From an uncultured Flavobacteriaceae bacterium (GTDB lineage: Bacteria > Bacteroidota > Bacteroidia > Flavobacteriales > Flavobacteriaceae), in the NCBI GenBank assembly GCA_947502975.1, contig CANNBV010000009.1, positions 1-51,452 of the forward strand: a stretch of 51,452 nt of DNA, given 5' to 3'. Both the position numbers and the translations under genes were made by a program. A model generated the notes under the pieces. It saw nothing but the letters and a program-made list of their open reading frames with translations. It made no database searches and had not been told where the DNA came from. How positions within the stretch are numbered: position 1 is the first letter of the stretch; each line of letters begins with the position of its first letter. Shown here one piece after another: positions 24,864 to 34,302 of the stretch.

Positions 24864-26252
24864 CTATCGGTTATAGGGATATTCGCTTATCCAATGAAAC
24901 CCTCGGTTGGTTAGTAAAAAGTCTTTTTCTTTGAGTCGTTTTGTTGATCCCTTTATTGTATCTCCTTCAAAAATAAAATTAAAATCGAGCCCAGTACTGT
25001 CTATTATTTTATAGTTTAAATCATAGCTAAGATCTTCATTACTCCAACTTTTAAGTGTTAGTCTATCCTCTAAACTATCTTTTTCAGTACCATAATATTG
25101 TTTAGAATCATCAAATTTACGTATTCTCATGGATCCTTCTCGTTGAATAACTATCCTTTTCCAAAGTTTTTCATTTTTATAATTTGCAATGGTATCTCCA
25201 TTTATAACAAAATTAGTGACCTCATATACGCCATATAAATCTGGTTTTGGAGCTTTAGAACCATATTGCTTTTCAGATTCAAGTGCATTAACATATCCAT
25301 GGATAAAAACGTAACCAATTAATAAAATCTTGAAACCATTTAAAGCTAGATTAATACCCTTTTTTAGTTTAGGTCGTTTAATAATTTCCAGCTTGGTACT
25401 TATGCTTGTAAAAAAGAATAAAAATAGCTTCTTAATATCCTTTGCTAATAAAAATAGTGTCATCAACACTAAGTGAGTCGATAAAATTTTGACTGGTATG
25501 TCATAAAAGTAATTTACGGCCATAATATTCATCGCTGTCATTAATGTAATGATAGCACCAAAAGCCATAGTCCTTCTAAACAAAAGTAATCCTGCTAAAA
25601 GTTCAGCAATTCCCATAAATAAATTATAGCCTTTAGAAAAGCCTAAAAAAGTCCATGCTAGCCCCATTGGTGACGATTCTGCATAAGTTGACATTAATCT
25701 ATAAGGACCTGGATAAGGAAATTGTAATTGGATAACTTTCACCATACCATAACTGATAAGCATTAAACCAACATAGTAGCGAATTGCTACTGTAAGCCAA
25801 TAATATAGTTTAGTATAATTACTTCGTTTTCTATCTAGAACAGACCACAAAACCGCAACTAAAATAGCGACTAAAAAGGCCGTTAAAACTACCAAATTAT
25901 CAAATGTAGTATCTCCACTTCCGGTTAGTTTTATAGAAATTTCGTTGGTTACACCATAAACATTAGCCCCAACCCATGGTATAAACTTATTTATCCAGCC
26001 TTGGGGTATTTTAAATATCTTATACCAATATGGAAATGCCCCATTATTTTGAAATAAAACTATCAGCAAAAAATATACACTGACAAATCTAAAACCAATT
26101 TTTTCTAACGATGACCAATTAGTGTCTGAAGGTGACTCACTCATGTAAAACTTATTTTTGATTGCTATTATAAATGTATCTAACAAGGCTAATAAATTAA
26201 TTAAAATTATGATAAACGGTAAAATGCTCCACTCAAACGGGTTTAAAAACAT
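24864..26252 (-). CDS. DoxX-like multi-pass membrane protein
   Basis: 462 residues from the ATG at 26252 (a GTG two codons upstream is possible). Several helices span residues ~10-330, with a DoxX-type core around 155-270: a YYVGLMLISYGMVKVI helix, then FMGIAELLAGLLLFRRTMAFGAIITLMTAMNIMAVNYFYD, as in DoxX proteins. The last ~130 residues are a soluble beta-rich domain (YEVTNFVINGDTI; WKRIVIQREGSMRIRKFDD; FIFEGDTIKGSTKRL) of lipocalin-like strand pattern. The combination recurs in Bacteroidota proteins annotated only as DoxX-like. No enzymatic residues are evident. It is a single gene. Confidence 0.8.
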   Translation of the reverse strand: MFLNPFEWSILPFIIILINLLALLDTFIIAIKNKFYMSESPSDTNWSSLEKIGFRFVSVYFLLIVLFQNNGAFPYWYKIFKIPQGWINKFIPWVGANVYGVTNEISIKLTGSGDTTFDNLVVLTAFLVAILVAVLWSVLDRKRSNYTKLYYWLTVAIRYYVGLMLISYGMVKVIQLQFPYPGPYRLMSTYAESSPMGLAWTFLGFSKGYNLFMGIAELLAGLLLFRRTMAFGAIITLMTAMNIMAVNYFYDIPVKILSTHLVLMTLFLLAKDIKKLFLFFFTSISTKLEIIKRPKLKKGINLALNGFKILLIGYVFIHGYVNALESEKQYGSKAPKPDLYGVYEVTNFVINGDTIANYKNEKLWKRIVIQREGSMRIRKFDDSKQYYGTEKDSLEDRLTLKSWSNEDLSYDLNYKIIDSTGLDFNFIFEGDTIKGSTKRLKEKDFLLTNRGFHWISEYPYNR

Positions 26253-26358
26253 AGCCACTATGAGCTAGCTGCATCTGTAGAATTATCAAGAGCCGCAATT
26301 CTCTTTATTTATTTCTTATATTTACCTCTGTATAAATGTACTTTAACACATAAAATAC

Positions 26359-26874
26359 ATGATTTACAAATGCCCCAATATTAATCGTCTTTTAAACCTA
26401 ATTGTTTTCTATTTTACTTTTATGGTATTAATAGCGTGTGGGGCAAATCAAGCTACACAAACTTCAGAACAAACCCTGAGTATAAAGCAAACTCCAAAAA
26501 TTGTTTTTATCAACTACGCTATAAAAAAAGATAGTAATGGAAAAAAAACTGTTCAGTATATAAACTCAAAAAGGGTTGATGGAAAGTTGAAAAAAATAAA
26601 GAAAATTTTGTTTGATAAAGGGGTTACAGGTGATCTAATTTGTTCTCAACTCAATGCGACTTCTGCAACACTGTCACAGCAATTAATTAAAAACCCTTTG
26701 GTTAAAACGGTAGAATATGTTGATGAAACCAAAAATTTTAAGGTAGTACAAATGGAGCTAGATAGTTCTGTCTTCAGCATTAGATTACAGCTATACCCAG
26801 AAGCTAAGTATATTGCTATCAACACAAATAATGAGCAAAATCCCTTGATATTAACTAAAGTAAGTGAACTATGA
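26359..26874 (+). CDS. Small lipoprotein linked to the M64 peptidase
   Basis: 171 residues. A long N-terminal signal ends with a lipobox (VLIACG, Cys27), so lipid anchoring is likely. The mature part has KTPKIVFINYAIKKDS then alternating charged strands (KNFKVVQMELDSSVFSIRLQLY). No named domain is recognised. Its last 4 bases overlap the start of the M64 peptidase gene (ATGA), so the two are co-translated and probably function together, perhaps as a surface anchor or chaperone for the peptidase; that role is inference. Confidence 0.78.
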   Translation: MIYKCPNINRLLNLIVFYFTFMVLIACGANQATQTSEQTLSIKQTPKIVFINYAIKKDSNGKKTVQYINSKRVDGKLKKIKKILFDKGVTGDLICSQLNATSATLSQQLIKNPLVKTVEYVDETKNFKVVQMELDSSVFSIRLQLYPEAKYIAINTNNEQNPLILTKVSEL

Positions 26875-28289
26875 AACGATACTTAACTTTATTGATATAC
26901 CTTATTTTCAGTCTATTTAGTAATGCACAAGTTTTTGATGTGGAAACTATAAAATATGAAGGTGATGATGACAAACGTATCAATTTGGTAATTCTTGGAG
27001 ATGGTTATCAAGCCAGCGAATTAAATCAATTTGTAATAGATGCTACTAGTTTCACTAATGAATTATTTAGTCAATCGCCTTTTTTAGAATACCGTGATTA
27101 TTTTAATGTATATGCCATAAAAGTGCCATCAAATGAAAGCGGTGCAGATCATCCTGCAACTGCCACTGATGTTACAGAACCTTTTACTCCAATTACGACA
27201 GCAGACACTTATTTTAACTCAACGTTTGACGGTTTTGGGTTTCATAGGTTGCTGTTTTATGGTATAGACTGGCCCAGTTCTAATGCTGCACGATTAAAAA
27301 TCCTCTCTGTTCTAGCGGATAATTTTCCTGCATACGATTCCGCTTTGATCTTAGTAAATTCTACTGTTTATGGCGGAAGTGGTGGAGAATTTCCAATATC
27401 TTCCATGGCTACAAGTGCCAACGAAATAGCTATACACGAATTAGGGCACTCACTTTTTAATTTACTAGACGAATACTACCCAGGAGATGGAAGATTAAGA
27501 GAAGATATTAATGCTACTCAAGAATCTAACCCAAGTTTAATTAAATGGAAAAACTGGTTGAATGATGATGGTGTTGGAATTTACACATATGGCACTTCTG
27601 GGGAAGCTGCGACTTGGAATAGACCACATCAAAATTGTAAAATGCGCTATCTAGGTTCTCCCTTTTGTTCAGTGTGCAAGGAAGGCATGGTAGAAAAAAT
27701 ACATGATTTGGTGTCTCCTGTTGATAGCTTTAGTCCAAATAATAATACTCCAGTTGAAAATCCAACATTTCCTTTAGATTTTGAGTTGACGCTAATAAAA
27801 CCAAACCCCAATACTTTGGAAAGCGTTTGGACATTGAATGGTGCTACTATTGGAAATAATGTTGATCTGGTTTCATTATTAGCAACAGATTTGATAGACG
27901 GTAACAATACCCTAACTTCAGTTGTTACAGATAATAGTTCAATGCTAAGAGTAGATAACCATGAAACAGTGCATGTAAATACGGTAACATGGTCTATAAA
28001 TTATTCAGCATTAAGTATCGACGATATTATTGCAGAATCTAACAACTACAGCATTTCTTTGTATCCAAACCCTACGAATTCATTACTTAATTTTAAGTTT
28101 GAAAGTAACACTGATGCTGATATAAAAATGAATATTATAAGCTTAGATGGAAAGCAATTACTATCATTCATAATCTCTTCCTATGAATCTAAAGAAATTG
28201 ATATCAGTAATTTTAGTTCAGGAATTTATGTTGCTAATTTCTACGCTAACAATGCACTCTTAACAAGCAGAAAAATAGTTAAAAACTAA
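26871..28289 (+). CDS. Secreted M64-family metallopeptidase (IgA peptidase-like) with T9SS sorting domain
   Basis: 472 residues. A signal peptide (MKRYLTLLIYLIFSLFSNAQ) is followed by the peptidase M64 domain: VILGDGYQASEL at the start and the zinc motif HELGHSLFNLLDEY, with H189, E190 and H193 and the family-specific LxDEY. A Cys pair (CKMRYLGSPFCSVCKEGM) lies downstream as in M64 enzymes. Residues ~290-370 resemble a beta sandwich. The C-terminal ~75 residues are a T9SS type A sorting domain (SLYPNPTNSLLNF ... SSGIYVANFY ... SRKIVKN), so the enzyme is exported across the outer membrane. M64 members include IgA-cleaving proteases; the host target here is unknown. Confidence 0.93.
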   Translation: MKRYLTLLIYLIFSLFSNAQVFDVETIKYEGDDDKRINLVILGDGYQASELNQFVIDATSFTNELFSQSPFLEYRDYFNVYAIKVPSNESGADHPATATDVTEPFTPITTADTYFNSTFDGFGFHRLLFYGIDWPSSNAARLKILSVLADNFPAYDSALILVNSTVYGGSGGEFPISSMATSANEIAIHELGHSLFNLLDEYYPGDGRLREDINATQESNPSLIKWKNWLNDDGVGIYTYGTSGEAATWNRPHQNCKMRYLGSPFCSVCKEGMVEKIHDLVSPVDSFSPNNNTPVENPTFPLDFELTLIKPNPNTLESVWTLNGATIGNNVDLVSLLATDLIDGNNTLTSVVTDNSSMLRVDNHETVHVNTVTWSINYSALSIDDIIAESNNYSISLYPNPTNSLLNFKFESNTDADIKMNIISLDGKQLLSFIISSYESKEIDISNFSSGIYVANFYANNALLTSRKIVKN

Positions 28290-28295
28290 ACGGAA

Positions 28296-29021
28296 TTATT
28301 TTGAAGGTGGTGTTGTAGGGCGTACCTCGATTTTACTCGGCAATGTTCTTGGATGCATTTCTAAGAGATCAACCACTAATTTCCCAATATCTTCAATTTG
28401 AATTTTCCATGCATCTTTTTCTCCAGGTTCGTTATTATTAAAATATGTAGAAACAGATCCGGGCATAATTGTACTTACTTTCACACCATGTTGTCTTAAG
28501 TCTAACATCACGGCTTGTGTAAATCCTGTAACACCAAATTTACTAGCATTATAAGCCGCACCCCCTGCAAAGAAATTTGTGCCCGCCAAACTAGAAATAG
28601 TAATAAAATATCCTTTAGATTTTTTCAGTGCGTCTACACCTGCTTTTATAGAATAGAATACGCCTGTTAGGTTGGTATCAATCACATCATGCCAATCGTT
28701 AATACTTAAAGTCTCAATACCACCAAAACGCCCTAAACCGGCATTTGCTATGATGATATCTAATTGTCCGAAATGTTCTATAACTGCTTCTATTGCTTTC
28801 TGCTGACTTTCAAAATTTCTTACATCAGCAGCTATACCAATAGCCTTAGCTTCTGTTGCTCCAGTATTATTCAAATTATCTGCAGCTTCATTAGCAGCAG
28901 CTTCACTCCTACTTGTAACAGCAACGTGCACTCCTTTTGCCATTAAGGATTCTGCAACACCATAACCGATACCTTTTGAACCTCCTGTAATTAATGCGAC
29001 TTTATTTTGAATTGAATTCAT
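28296..29021 (-). CDS. Short-chain dehydrogenase/reductase
   Basis: 241 residues, a classical SDR. The NAD(P) glycine motif is TGGSKGIG (12-19), NAG is at 93-95, the catalytic Ser lies in ISS (143-144), and the YNASK active site has Y157 and K161. The best match is the 3-oxoacyl-ACP reductase-like group of general oxidoreductases, but the substrate cannot be deduced. The TSR motif after beta-2 suggests NADPH preference. It stands alone in a convergent pair with the M64 peptidase gene (6-base gap). Whether it belongs to a pathway is not shown. Confidence 0.88.
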   Translation of the reverse strand: MNSIQNKVALITGGSKGIGYGVAESLMAKGVHVAVTSRSEAAANEAADNLNNTGATEAKAIGIAADVRNFESQQKAIEAVIEHFGQLDIIIANAGLGRFGGIETLSINDWHDVIDTNLTGVFYSIKAGVDALKKSKGYFITISSLAGTNFFAGGAAYNASKFGVTGFTQAVMLDLRQHGVKVSTIMPGSVSTYFNNNEPGEKDAWKIQIEDIGKLVVDLLEMHPRTLPSKIEVRPTTPPSK

Positions 29022-29096
29022 GAGTTTACCCTTTCAGTAAAATTACAAAACATGAGAAAGAAATAGTAACTTAAAATGTTAGGATAATTATAAAGT

Positions 29097-29621
29097 TTAA
29101 TTAGCCAATGTTGGATACTTTTTAAAAACCTTCTCCACAATAGCAGCAAATCGTTCTTCTCGTTTTATAGGCTCAGCTCTCGGATTAAAACTGGCTTCAC
29201 TTTTTGCTTGCCAAAACAATTGTTTATTAGAGGCATCAACAAAATCAAAAACGATTTCTCGACTCATAGAAGATTGACCAATAGGTAAGCCGATAGAAAT
29301 TCCGCCACCTACATTACCGCCACCGCCACCTACTCCAACGCCTACAGTTTCACGCTGCGGGTTACGAAATTCGGCAGTTTTTATATCAATTAAAAAATCT
29401 GGGTTATCAGAAATAGTAAATCCGTTTGCTTTTAATTTGGTATCTATAGCATCCAACAAACGTTTTGTATCCAGTTCGCTTAGGCCCGTTTCCATATCTC
29501 CAAAATACTGGTAGGTTTTATATTTTGATAGGTCTACAGCCTTATCATAATCGTAATTCACATAAATTGGAGCACATGATACAAACGAGATCAGCATAAT
29601 TATAGAAAAGAAACGCTTCAT
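29097..29621 (-). CDS. DUF4136 lipoprotein
   Basis: 174 residues. The N-terminus MKRFFSIIMLISFVSCAPIYVNYDYDKAVDL has a lipobox (VSCA, Cys16). The mature domain matches DUF4136: VNYDYDKAVDLSKYKTYQYF at its start, LLDAIDTKLKANGF, DFLIDIKTAEF and the Gly-rich VGVGVGGGGGNVGGG stretch before IVFDFVDASNKQLFWQAKSE. These lipoproteins are widespread in Bacteroidota with no known function. It is a single gene with about 75 bases to the SDR gene and 230 featureless bases to the potassium-channel gene. Confidence 0.88.
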   Translation of the reverse strand: MKRFFSIIMLISFVSCAPIYVNYDYDKAVDLSKYKTYQYFGDMETGLSELDTKRLLDAIDTKLKANGFTISDNPDFLIDIKTAEFRNPQRETVGVGVGGGGGNVGGGISIGLPIGQSSMSREIVFDFVDASNKQLFWQAKSEASFNPRAEPIKREERFAAIVEKVFKKYPTLAN

Positions 29622-29852
29622 AAGATTTATTTTTTAATAAATTTAATCAAAAATTATGCCTTTGCACACTTCTTTAACTCATTAGATGAAAAAAGCAGTA
29701 ATTTATTATATCTGTTATCATTAAATAATTCTAGTATTAAATTACTTATTTTAAATTACTGAAACTAGCTATTTAGTTGAATAGAAAACTATTAAAGAAA
29801 CCTTTTGCGACTTCAGCATTAAAACTAATTGCGGATAGTACTAATGAAAGAT

Positions 29853-30575
29853 CTAGTTTTCCTCAGTAGTTTTATGATTTTTATCTACAGATTTTGTAAG
29901 CGCTGAAGAAATTATGCCTGTAGGAATTGCAACAATACCTAAACCAATCATCAAAATAATAAAGGTAAATACTTTTCCACCAACGGTAATTGGGTATACA
30001 TCACCATAACCTACTGTTGTTAATGTGATTATAGCCCACCATAAACTATCAAAAATCGATGAAAAATGTTCAGGCTGTGCTTCATTTTCAAAATAATAAA
30101 TACCTACTGCTGAAAAGTAAATTAGAATTAAGGTTATGAAAATAAACAAAAAGATTTCTTCTTTAGCAGATTTTATCGCAGAAGTAAAATGATTTAAAGC
30201 TCTATTGTATCTAACCAATTTTAGTATTCTAAACAATCGTAAAAAGCGTAGTGCCCTCAATGATCGTAAATCTACTCCAAAGGATAGATAAAATGGTAAA
30301 ATGGCTAATAAATCAATAATTCCAAAAAAACTAAAAATAAACTTTGGCTTGTTATCTGCAACATAAATTCTCAAAATATATTCAAAAGAAAATACAATTA
30401 CACTAAACCATTCAATAACTTGAAGGGTTACTCTTGTTTCTGGTTTTAAATTTGGAATAGTTTCTATAGAAAACGTAATGATAGATATTAAAATTAGAGC
30501 TTGAATAAAAAATGCAAAATACCTGCTTTTCTTATTATCATTAATTTCTACAATACTTTTGATATGATGCTTCAT
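29853..30575 (-). CDS. Voltage-gated potassium channel (six-helix ion transporter family)
   Basis: 240 residues with six helices. The S4 voltage sensor has regular Arg/Lys at every third position (RSLRALRFLRLFRILKLVRYNR, about 104-124). The pore loop carries the K+ selectivity filter TTVGYGD (186-192) before S6. This is a compact prokaryotic Kv subunit, about 240 residues as in KvAP-like channels; it works as a tetramer in the inner membrane. A cytoplasmic N-terminal stretch of about 18 residues and a short C-terminus are present; no ligand-binding RCK domain is attached. The structured repeat lies upstream (30749-30838). Confidence 0.93.
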   Translation of the reverse strand: MKHHIKSIVEINDNKKSRYFAFFIQALILISIITFSIETIPNLKPETRVTLQVIEWFSVIVFSFEYILRIYVADNKPKFIFSFFGIIDLLAILPFYLSFGVDLRSLRALRFLRLFRILKLVRYNRALNHFTSAIKSAKEEIFLFIFITLILIYFSAVGIYYFENEAQPEHFSSIFDSLWWAIITLTTVGYGDVYPITVGGKVFTFIILMIGLGIVAIPTGIISSALTKSVDKNHKTTEEN

Positions 30576-30748
30576 AAAGACCCCTTTCTTGTTGTAAAAA
30601 AACGAAAAATTTATTGAATTGAAAACTAGACTTTATGCGTTAAACACCTTATAAGGTCTATTTATAGTTCTAAAGTTATAAGACTACACTTTAGCTTAGA
30701 AGTCATGCTGCAAATTAGATTAGCAAGAGACTTTAGCAAATAGACACT

Positions 30749-30838
30749 GCGTTAGGGATTGAACGGCATGTTTGAAATCTCCGACGAAGGAGGGATTGAG
30801 TAGTGAAAGCCCGACCCGACCTTAGGAGGGTAACGCCC
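30749..30838 (+). ncRNA. Dispersed structured element, copy 3 (Flavo-1-like)
   Basis: The closing stem is GCGTTA (30749-30754) with TAACGC (30831-30836). The internal cores match copies 2 and 4 with few changes, and the terminal hairpin uses CCC...GGG around CCTTAGG. Its last base lies in the obgE stop codon (opposite strand), so the element was probably inserted or retained at the very end of that gene. Confidence 0.75.
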
Positions 30839-31836
30839 TAATTATTAAGCATTTTCCAAAGCTTGTCCTTAAGTTCTGTAATACCTTGTTGCGCTACAGA
30901 AGAAATGAAAGTATAAGGAATTGGCAGTTCGTTATCTAGTTCTGTCTTTAATTCTGCTTGTAATTCACTATCCAACATATCGCATTTTGAAATGGCAATT
31001 AAGCGTTCCTTATCCAGCATTTCTGGATTGTAGCGACGCAATTCATCCAGTAATATCTCATATTGTTTGGTAATATTATCTGCATCTGCTGGAATCAAAA
31101 ATAACAATACCGAATTACGTTCTATATGACGTAAAAAATAATGACCAAGACCTTTGCCTTCTGCAGCTCCTTCAATAATTCCAGGGATATCTGCCATTAC
31201 GAACGTTTGAAAATCGCGATATTCTACAATACCCAAATTGGGTTTAAGCGTGGTAAACTCATAGTCTGCAATTTTTGGTTTTGCTGAAGTGATTACTGAA
31301 AGCAACGTGGACTTTCCTGCGTTTGGGAATCCTACCAAACCAACGTCGGCAAGCACTTTAAGCTCCATGGTAATGTACTGCTCTACCATTGGCATTCCTG
31401 GTTGCGCATATCTTGGTGTTTGATTGGTTGACGACTTAAAATGCCAGTTTCCTAATCCGCCTTTACCGCCTTCAACGATAATTTTTTCTTCACCATGCTC
31501 CGTAATTTCGAAAAGAATCGCATTAGTTTCAGAATCTCTAATTACTGTTCCTAAAGGCACATCAACATAAAAATCTTCACCATCGGCTCCAGTACTTCTA
31601 CTTTTACTACCATTCCCACCATGACCTGCACGAATGTGTTTTTTAAATTTTAAATGAAATAATGTCCAAAGGTTAGAATTCCCTCGAATAATTACGTGAC
31701 CACCACGACCACCATCACCGCCATCTGGACCTCCTTTAGTAATGTACTTTTCACGATGTAAGTGTGCAGAACCTTGACCACCTTTACCAGAGGCCACATA
31801 CATTTTTACGTAATCAACAAAATTTCCTTCAGTCAT
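30838..31836 (-). CDS. obgE: GTPase ObgE/CgtA
   Basis: 332 residues. The Gly-rich Obg domain (1-~158) contains the [18 protein letters not shown] and [15 protein letters not shown] repeats. The G domain has G1 GFPNAGKST (169-177), G3 DIPG (216-219) and G4 SKCD. ObgE is an essential GTPase of ribosome assembly and stress signalling. The C-terminal OCT domain found in some longer homologues is absent, as is common in Bacteroidota. The stop codon overlaps the structured element. It follows the HPRT-Adk fusion gene by 53 bases on the same strand, so the two are probably one transcript. Three GTTTAAA-type repeats lie in that gap. Confidence 0.96.
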   Translation of the reverse strand: MTEGNFVDYVKMYVASGKGGQGSAHLHREKYITKGGPDGGDGGRGGHVIIRGNSNLWTLFHLKFKKHIRAGHGGNGSKSRSTGADGEDFYVDVPLGTVIRDSETNAILFEITEHGEEKIIVEGGKGGLGNWHFKSSTNQTPRYAQPGMPMVEQYITMELKVLADVGLVGFPNAGKSTLLSVITSAKPKIADYEFTTLKPNLGIVEYRDFQTFVMADIPGIIEGAAEGKGLGHYFLRHIERNSVLLFLIPADADNITKQYEILLDELRRYNPEMLDKERLIAISKCDMLDSELQAELKTELDNELPIPYTFISSVAQQGITELKDKLWKMLNN

Positions 31837-31889
31837 AATCGAGTTTAAAATTTCAAGTTTAAAGTTTAAAGTTTAAACTCTTGTGGAGA

Positions 31890-33023
31890 CTATAGTGAAT
31901 CTATAACTTTACTTAAACGCTCTGTAATGTCTTCAATGGTTCCTTCTCCATTAACAGCAATAAATTTATTTTGAGCCGAGTAAAAGTCTGAAACTACAGC
32001 AGTTTCATCATAATAAACTTTCAGTCGGTTTCTTATAATACTTTCGTCAGCATCATCTGCTCTTCCACTAGTTTCACCTCGTTTTAAAAGACGTTCAACT
32101 AAAACCTCATCTTCTACTTCTAAAGCAATCATGGCATTAATTTGCGAATCTTTACTGTCCATCAACTTATTTAAAGCTTCGGCTTGAGCAGTTGTTCTTG
32201 GAAAACCATCAAAAATAAAACCATTAGCATCCGCATTCTTTTCAACTTCAGCATTCAACATATCAATAGTAACTTGGTCTGGAACCAATGCACCTTTTTC
32301 TATGTATGATTTGGCTAACATTCCTAAAGCCGTGTCGTTTTTCATATTATATCTAAAAACGTCGCCTGTGGAAATATGAACAAGATTATATTTTTCCTTT
32401 AAAAAATTAGCTTGTGTCCCTTTACCTGCTCCCGGAGGGCCAAATAATACTATGTTAGTCATGTGTTGTGTTTCTTTTATTTGATATACTTCTGGCAAGT
32501 CTCTTCCTAAATTATCATAATCTAAGCCGTAGCCTACAATGAATTTATTCGGAATTTCTATACCTATATAATGGAGTTTGAAATCTTTTTTATATGCCTC
32601 TGGTTTGTAAAAAAGTGTGGCTATCTTTAGTGTTTTTACTTTTTCATTTTCAAAAATGCGGTTTACCTCAGCCAAAGTTTTTCCTGTATCAATAATATCT
32701 TCGAGAATAATAACAGTTCTGCCTGTTAAGTCTTGTGTCAATCCAATTAATCGTTGAATATCATCACTAGATTTTACACCTTCATACGAAGCTAATTTTA
32801 TAAAGGTAACTTCACATGGTTTTGGATACTTTTTCACAAAATCACTTGTAAGCATAAAAGAGCCGTTCAAAATTCCAATAAACACAGGAATTTCATCGCC
32901 TAAATCATTAGCAATTTCAACAACCATTTTATCGATTGCTGCTTCAATCTCGCCAGCAGAAATGAATGGTTTGAAATATTTATCGTGAAGTTTTATCACT
33001 TTAATTTTGTTTGAAAAATGCAA
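31890..33023 (-). CDS. adk: Hypoxanthine phosphoribosyltransferase - adenylate kinase fusion
   Basis: 377 residues in one frame with two enzymes. Residues 1-~185 are a purine phosphoribosyltransferase with the PRPP loop VIILEDIIDTGKTL (104-117) and an NGSFM start; it salvages hypoxanthine/guanine to IMP/GMP. Residues 188-377 are a short-type adenylate kinase: MTNIVLFGPPGAGKGTQ with the P-loop 195-202, HISTGDVFR, FDGFPRTTAQAE and the RGETSGRADD lid. It interconverts AMP, ADP and ATP. Met188 opens the kinase, so internal initiation cannot be excluded. The neighbours purK and purE belong to the same purine theme. The gene symbol given is for the kinase half. Confidence 0.9.
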   Translation of the reverse strand: MHFSNKIKVIKLHDKYFKPFISAGEIEAAIDKMVVEIANDLGDEIPVFIGILNGSFMLTSDFVKKYPKPCEVTFIKLASYEGVKSSDDIQRLIGLTQDLTGRTVIILEDIIDTGKTLAEVNRIFENEKVKTLKIATLFYKPEAYKKDFKLHYIGIEIPNKFIVGYGLDYDNLGRDLPEVYQIKETQHMTNIVLFGPPGAGKGTQANFLKEKYNLVHISTGDVFRYNMKNDTALGMLAKSYIEKGALVPDQVTIDMLNAEVEKNADANGFIFDGFPRTTAQAEALNKLMDSKDSQINAMIALEVEDEVLVERLLKRGETSGRADDADESIIRNRLKVYYDETAVVSDFYSAQNKFIAVNGEGTIEDITERLSKVIDSL

Positions 33024-33094
33024 AGATAATTAAATGATTAACGATTTACGGTGTTTTGATTTACGATTTGACTATAGAATTTGCTATTTAAGTG

Positions 33095-33102
33095 TATTTT
33101 TG
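33095..33102 (+). promoter_or_regulatory. Candidate -7 box for purK
   Basis: TATTTTTG fits TAnnTTTG and lies 33 bases before the purK ATG. A TTG at 33068-33070 is 24 bases upstream, slightly longer than the usual spacing. GATTTACG is repeated nearby (about 33041 and 33060). Confidence 0.4.
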
Positions 33103-33135
33103 TGCATCTTTAACTTGCACTTATAAAAGTTGGTA

Positions 33136-34290
33136 ATGAATTATTTTTCTTCAGATTTTAAATTAGGTATTCTAGGCGGTGGTCAATTGGGTAAAATGTT
33201 ATTATACAACACACGAAAATTTGATATTTACACCTGTGTATTGGAAGCTAGTAATGAGGCACCATGTAAAACTGCTTGTGATGAATTTCATTTAGGTGAT
33301 TTAATGGATTATGATGCCGTTTATAACTTCGGAAAACAGGTAGATGTTCTAACTATTGAAATTGAAAATGTTAATGTTGATGCTTTAGAAGCTCTCGAAA
33401 AAGAAGGTATCAAAGTATATCCTCAATCTGAAACATTACGTACGATACAAAATAAAGCAAAACAAAAATTGTTTTATGTTGATAACGAGCTACCAACTGC
33501 GCCTTTTTCAAGATTTGCTTACCTATCTGAAATTGAAGATGCCATCAATAATGGAGGATTAGAGCTACCTTTTGTTTGGAAAGCTGCACAATTTGGATAT
33601 GATGGCAACGGTGTAAAAGTAGTACGACAGCTTTCGGATTTAGAACATTTACCTAAAGGTGAATGTATTGCTGAAGAACTGGTACCTTTTAAAAATGAAC
33701 TAGCTGTAATTGTGGCAAGGAACGCATCAGGAGATACCAAGACATTTCCTGTTGTAGAAATGGAATTCCATCCAGAAGCAAATCAAGTAGAGTATGTCAT
33801 TTGCCCAGCTAGAATCTCTACAGAAGTTGCCAATAAAGCACGAGAAATTGCCTTAAACGTTTCAAAAGCCTTTAATCATGTCGGTTTATTAGCGGTTGAG
33901 ATGTTTCAAACCAAAGATGATGATATTTTAATAAATGAAGTTGCGCCAAGACCTCATAATTCTGGGCATCAAACCATTGAGGCGAGTTATACCTCACAAT
34001 TTGAGCAACACCTTCGCGCTATTTTAGATTTACCTTTAGGTAGAACAGATAGCAAAGTTGGGGGTGTAATGGTAAATTTGGTAGGCGCTGAAGGGCACAC
34101 TGGGAATGTAGTTTACCAGAACATAGAAAATATTATGACCATGGACGGTGTAACGCCACATATTTATGGTAAAAAGCAAACACGTCCGTTTAGAAAAATG
34201 GGACACGTTACTATTGTAAATGAAGATTTGAATGAAGCACGTCGTGTTGCAGAGGAAGTAAAAAAATCAATTAAAGTAATAAGTGAATAA
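33136..34290 (+). CDS. purK: 5-(carboxyamino)imidazole ribonucleotide synthase PurK
   Basis: 384 residues from the ATG at 33136 (a TTG two codons upstream is in frame). An ATP-grasp enzyme that makes N5-CAIR from AIR, ATP and bicarbonate. GILGGGQLGKMLL opens the N-terminal domain, VWKAAQFGYDGNGVKVV is the nucleotide-binding strand and glycine loop, and EVAPRPHNSGHQTIEASYTSQFEQ is the family signature near the active site. The gene is followed after 96 bases by purE, the next step. The gap contains a palindromic repeat pair. It is divergent from the HPRT-Adk gene. Confidence 0.96.
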   Translation: MNYFSSDFKLGILGGGQLGKMLLYNTRKFDIYTCVLEASNEAPCKTACDEFHLGDLMDYDAVYNFGKQVDVLTIEIENVNVDALEALEKEGIKVYPQSETLRTIQNKAKQKLFYVDNELPTAPFSRFAYLSEIEDAINNGGLELPFVWKAAQFGYDGNGVKVVRQLSDLEHLPKGECIAEELVPFKNELAVIVARNASGDTKTFPVVEMEFHPEANQVEYVICPARISTEVANKAREIALNVSKAFNHVGLLAVEMFQTKDDDILINEVAPRPHNSGHQTIEASYTSQFEQHLRAILDLPLGRTDSKVGGVMVNLVGAEGHTGNVVYQNIENIMTMDGVTPHIYGKKQTRPFRKMGHVTIVNEDLNEARRVAEEVKKSIKVISE

Positions 34291-34302
34291 ATTTTGTCTC
34301 CC

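Noticed and set aside
24864-26252. Reading the large DoxX-like gene as a phage or transport system
   Set aside because: The DoxX core and lipocalin-like tail fit known Bacteroidota proteins, and no ATPase or channel features are present.
29622-29852. Possible tRNA or small RNA in the gap upstream of the DUF4136 gene
   Set aside because: The 231 bases are A/T-rich and I found no cloverleaf, strong hairpin or T-run.
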